A stretch of 40,440 nt of DNA from positions 1 to 40,440 of the forward strand of contig JAUCBJ010007237.1 in assembly GCA_032718475.1 (NCBI GenBank), written 5' to 3'. The stretch is from Nemertoderma westbladi (taxonomy: Eukaryota; Xenacoelomorpha; Nemertodermatida; Nemertodermatidae). Made by a program: the position numbers and the translations under genes. The notes under the pieces are model-generated. The model searched no databases and had not been told where the DNA came from. It saw only the letters and a list, made by a program, of their open reading frames with translations. Below, piece after piece: positions 38,623 through 40,440 of the stretch (positions within the stretch are counted from its first letter, which is position 1; every line of letters begins with the position of its first letter).

Positions 38623-40160
38623 AGGTGCTAAAATGCACAACGAGCAACATTGACCAACAATGAGCAACAACGAGCAACAATGAGTAACAATGAGCAACAA
38701 CGAGCCATGAAAAAGTACAACAACGAGCAACAATGAGCAACAAAGAGCAATAATAAACTACAACAACGAGCTTTTTTACTTAAAAAAATTACATTTCCAA
38801 TAAAATTGTATTTTTTAAATACGTTAATTTCTAAGAAGATATTTTTGGACTTATTAAGTACATTTGTAGCTCACCATTTCTAAATTGCGTAATTGTTGTT
38901 CATTATTGCTCGTTGTTGCTCAGCGTTGCTCGTTCTTGCTAATTCATGCTCGTTGTTGCTCATTGTTGCTCGTTGTTGCTCATTGTTGCTCGTTGTTGCT
39001 CATTGTTGCTCATTGTTGCTCATTGTTGCTCGTTGTAGCTCATTGTTGCTAGTTGTTGCTCGTTGTTGCTCATTGTTGCTCGTTGTTGCTCATTGTTGCT
39101 CGTTGTTGCTCATTGTTGGTCGTTGTTGCTCATTCTGGGTCATTGTAGCTCATTGTTGGTCATTGTTGCTCGTTGTTGCTCATTGTTGCTCGTTGTTGCT
39201 CATTGTTGCTCGTTGTTGCTCATTGTTGCTCGTTGTTGCTCATTGTTGCTCGTTGTTGCTCATTGTTGCTCGTTGTTGCTCATTGTTGGTCGTTGTTGCT
39301 CATTCTGGGTCATTGTAGCTCATTGTTGGTCATTGTTGCTTGTTGTTGCTCATTGTTGCTCGTTGTTGCTCGTTGTTGCTCATTGTTGCTCGTTGTTGCT
39401 CATTGTTGCTCGTTGTTGCTCATTGTTGGTCGTTGTTGCTCATTCTGGGTCATTGTAGCTCATTGTTGGTCATTGTTGCTCGTTGTTGTTCATTGTTGCT
39501 CGTTGTTGCTCATTGTTGCTCATTGTTGATCATTGTTGCTCGTTGTTGCTCATTGTTGCTCGTTGTTGCTCATTGTTGGTCGTTGTTGCTCATTCTGGGT
39601 CATTGTAACTCATTGTTGGTCATTGTTGCTCGTTGTTGCTCATTGTTGCTCATTGTTGCTCATTGTTGCTCATTGTTGCTCGTTGTTGCTCATTGTTGCT
39701 CGTTGTTGGTCATTGTTGCTCGTTGTTGCTCATTGTTGCTCATTGTTGCTCATTGTTGCTCGTTGTTGCTCATTGTTGCTCGTTGTTGCTCATTGTTGGT
39801 CGTTGTTGCTCATTCTGGGTCATTGTAGCTCATTGTTGGTCATTGTTGCTCGTTGTTGCTCATTGTTGCTCATTGTTGCTCGTTGTTGCTCGTTGTTGCT
39901 CATTGTTGCTCATTGTTGCTCGTTGTTGCTCATTGTTGCTCGTTGTTGGTCATTGTTGCTCGTTGTTGCTCATTGTTGCTCATTGTTGCTCATTGTTGCT
40001 CGTTGTTGCTCATTGTTGCTCGTTGTTGCTCATTGTTGCTCGTTGTTGCTCATTGTTGGTCGTTGTTGCTCATTCTGGGTCATTGTAGCTCATTGTTGGT
40101 CATTGTTGCTCATTGTTGCTCGTTGTTGCTCATTGTTGCTCGTTGTGCATTTTAGCACCT
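38623..40160. mobile_element. Foldback-like element with 10-bp repeat arms
   Basis: A perfect 22-bp inverted terminus (AGGTGCTAAAATGCACAACG plus AG at 38623-38644; complement at 40139-40160) is followed on each side by 10-bp repeats in opposite orientation: a short left arm of AACAATGAGC/AACAACGAGC (38634-38771) and a long right arm of CATTGTTGCT/CGTTGTTGCT (38893-40147). The non-repetitive centre is 38772-38892. This architecture is that of Drosophila FB elements, whose inverted repeats are also short tandem repeats. Imperfect flanking ATGTAAGCAG/ATGTGAGCGT may be a target duplication. Long ORFs reading LLLIVARCCS are repeat artefacts. Confidence 0.8.
38893..40147 (+). repeat. 10-bp minisatellite with higher-order marker blocks
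   Basis: About 125 ten-base units alternate mainly between CATTGTTGCT and CGTTGTTGCT. A five-unit marker block containing CATTCTGGGT and CATTGTAGCT starts at 39111, 39281, 39421, 39571, 39791 and 40051. All spacings are multiples of ten, so no indel breaks the register. Confidence 0.95.
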
Positions 40161-40440
40161 ATGTGAGCGTACCTCCAGTTTCTTTGCTTTTAATGCGTTA
40201 AGCTGAAACTTGGCAGATTTGTAGTAGACCAATAGCGCTGTTTCGTTTAAAGGAGGCAATCCGTCTGCAGTTCTCTAGTCTGCCGCTAGAAGGCGAAATA
40301 TCTGAAATTGAAATCATTTGACCCATTATGTTATTTATGACCCGTTCAAGCTGAAACTTGGCAGATATACTGTACATGCTAGAACGTCGACCATCCATAG
40401 GCATAGGCTGCGTCTTTGTTGGGACGGGAATCCCTCAGCA
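40161..40440. other. Flank with a short direct repeat
   Basis: AAGCTGAAACTTGGCAGAT occurs at about 40200 and again near 40350 in direct orientation. No gene is recognised in the remaining sequence. Confidence 0.6.

Noticed and set aside
38893-40201. Overlapping + strand ORFs encoding Leu/Val/Cys-rich repeats that resemble membrane proteins
   Set aside because: The 10-bp repeat is free of stops in every frame, so the same peptide appears in three frames; hydrophobicity comes from the repeat.

Overview
This is nuclear DNA of a metazoan. It holds one split host gene, a trypsin/chymotrypsin-family serine protease on the + strand, in AT-rich sequence crowded with transposons, foldback elements and tandem repeats. 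Both retrotransposon classes, canonical GT-AG introns and multi-kilobase satellites exclude a prokaryote. The repeat style (frequent TAGGCCTAC and ACCGGTA strings, R2-type and RTE-type LINEs, transposon-borne HECT genes) suggests a marine invertebrate, perhaps a deuterostome. The species cannot be named from the sequence.

Layout. 1-2432: a nearly perfect hexanucleotide array plus (AT)n. 3882-4480: a 15-bp minisatellite. 4848-26463: the protease gene, with a TATA-like box, a candidate signal-peptide exon (4950-5018), and exons carrying His57 (to 5325), a linking segment (19387-19471), Asp102 (19780-19954), the S1-pocket region (20649-20794) and Ser195 plus the stop (26302-26463). Its 14-kb intron holds a decayed Ty3/gypsy element (6557-11648, minus strand) inserted in a 68-bp tandem repeat, a composite repeat with a 2.5-kb nested foldback (11836-15230), and an R2-superclade-like retrotransposon with an intact ~1113-codon ORF (15740-19081, minus strand). 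The last intron holds a truncated and a nearly full-length RTE-like LINE in tandem.

26477-33360: downstream of the gene are a 39-bp minisatellite, a second inverted copy of the composite repeat, and a 5.38-kb satellite of 117 copies of a 46-bp unit. The satellite sits exactly inside a coding segment that is in frame across one unit. It therefore arose by amplification of 46 bp of coding sequence.

35232-36745: a DNA transposon with ~95-bp terminal inverted repeats and a 6-bp target duplication carries a three-exon, N-terminally truncated HECT E3 ligase gene. A related terminus lies at 38379. 38623-40160: a Foldback-like element whose inverted arms are 10-bp repeats kept in perfect register.

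The best candidates for something new are the coding-derived satellite and the HECT-carrying TIR element. The rest is a record of elements nesting into each other's repeats.
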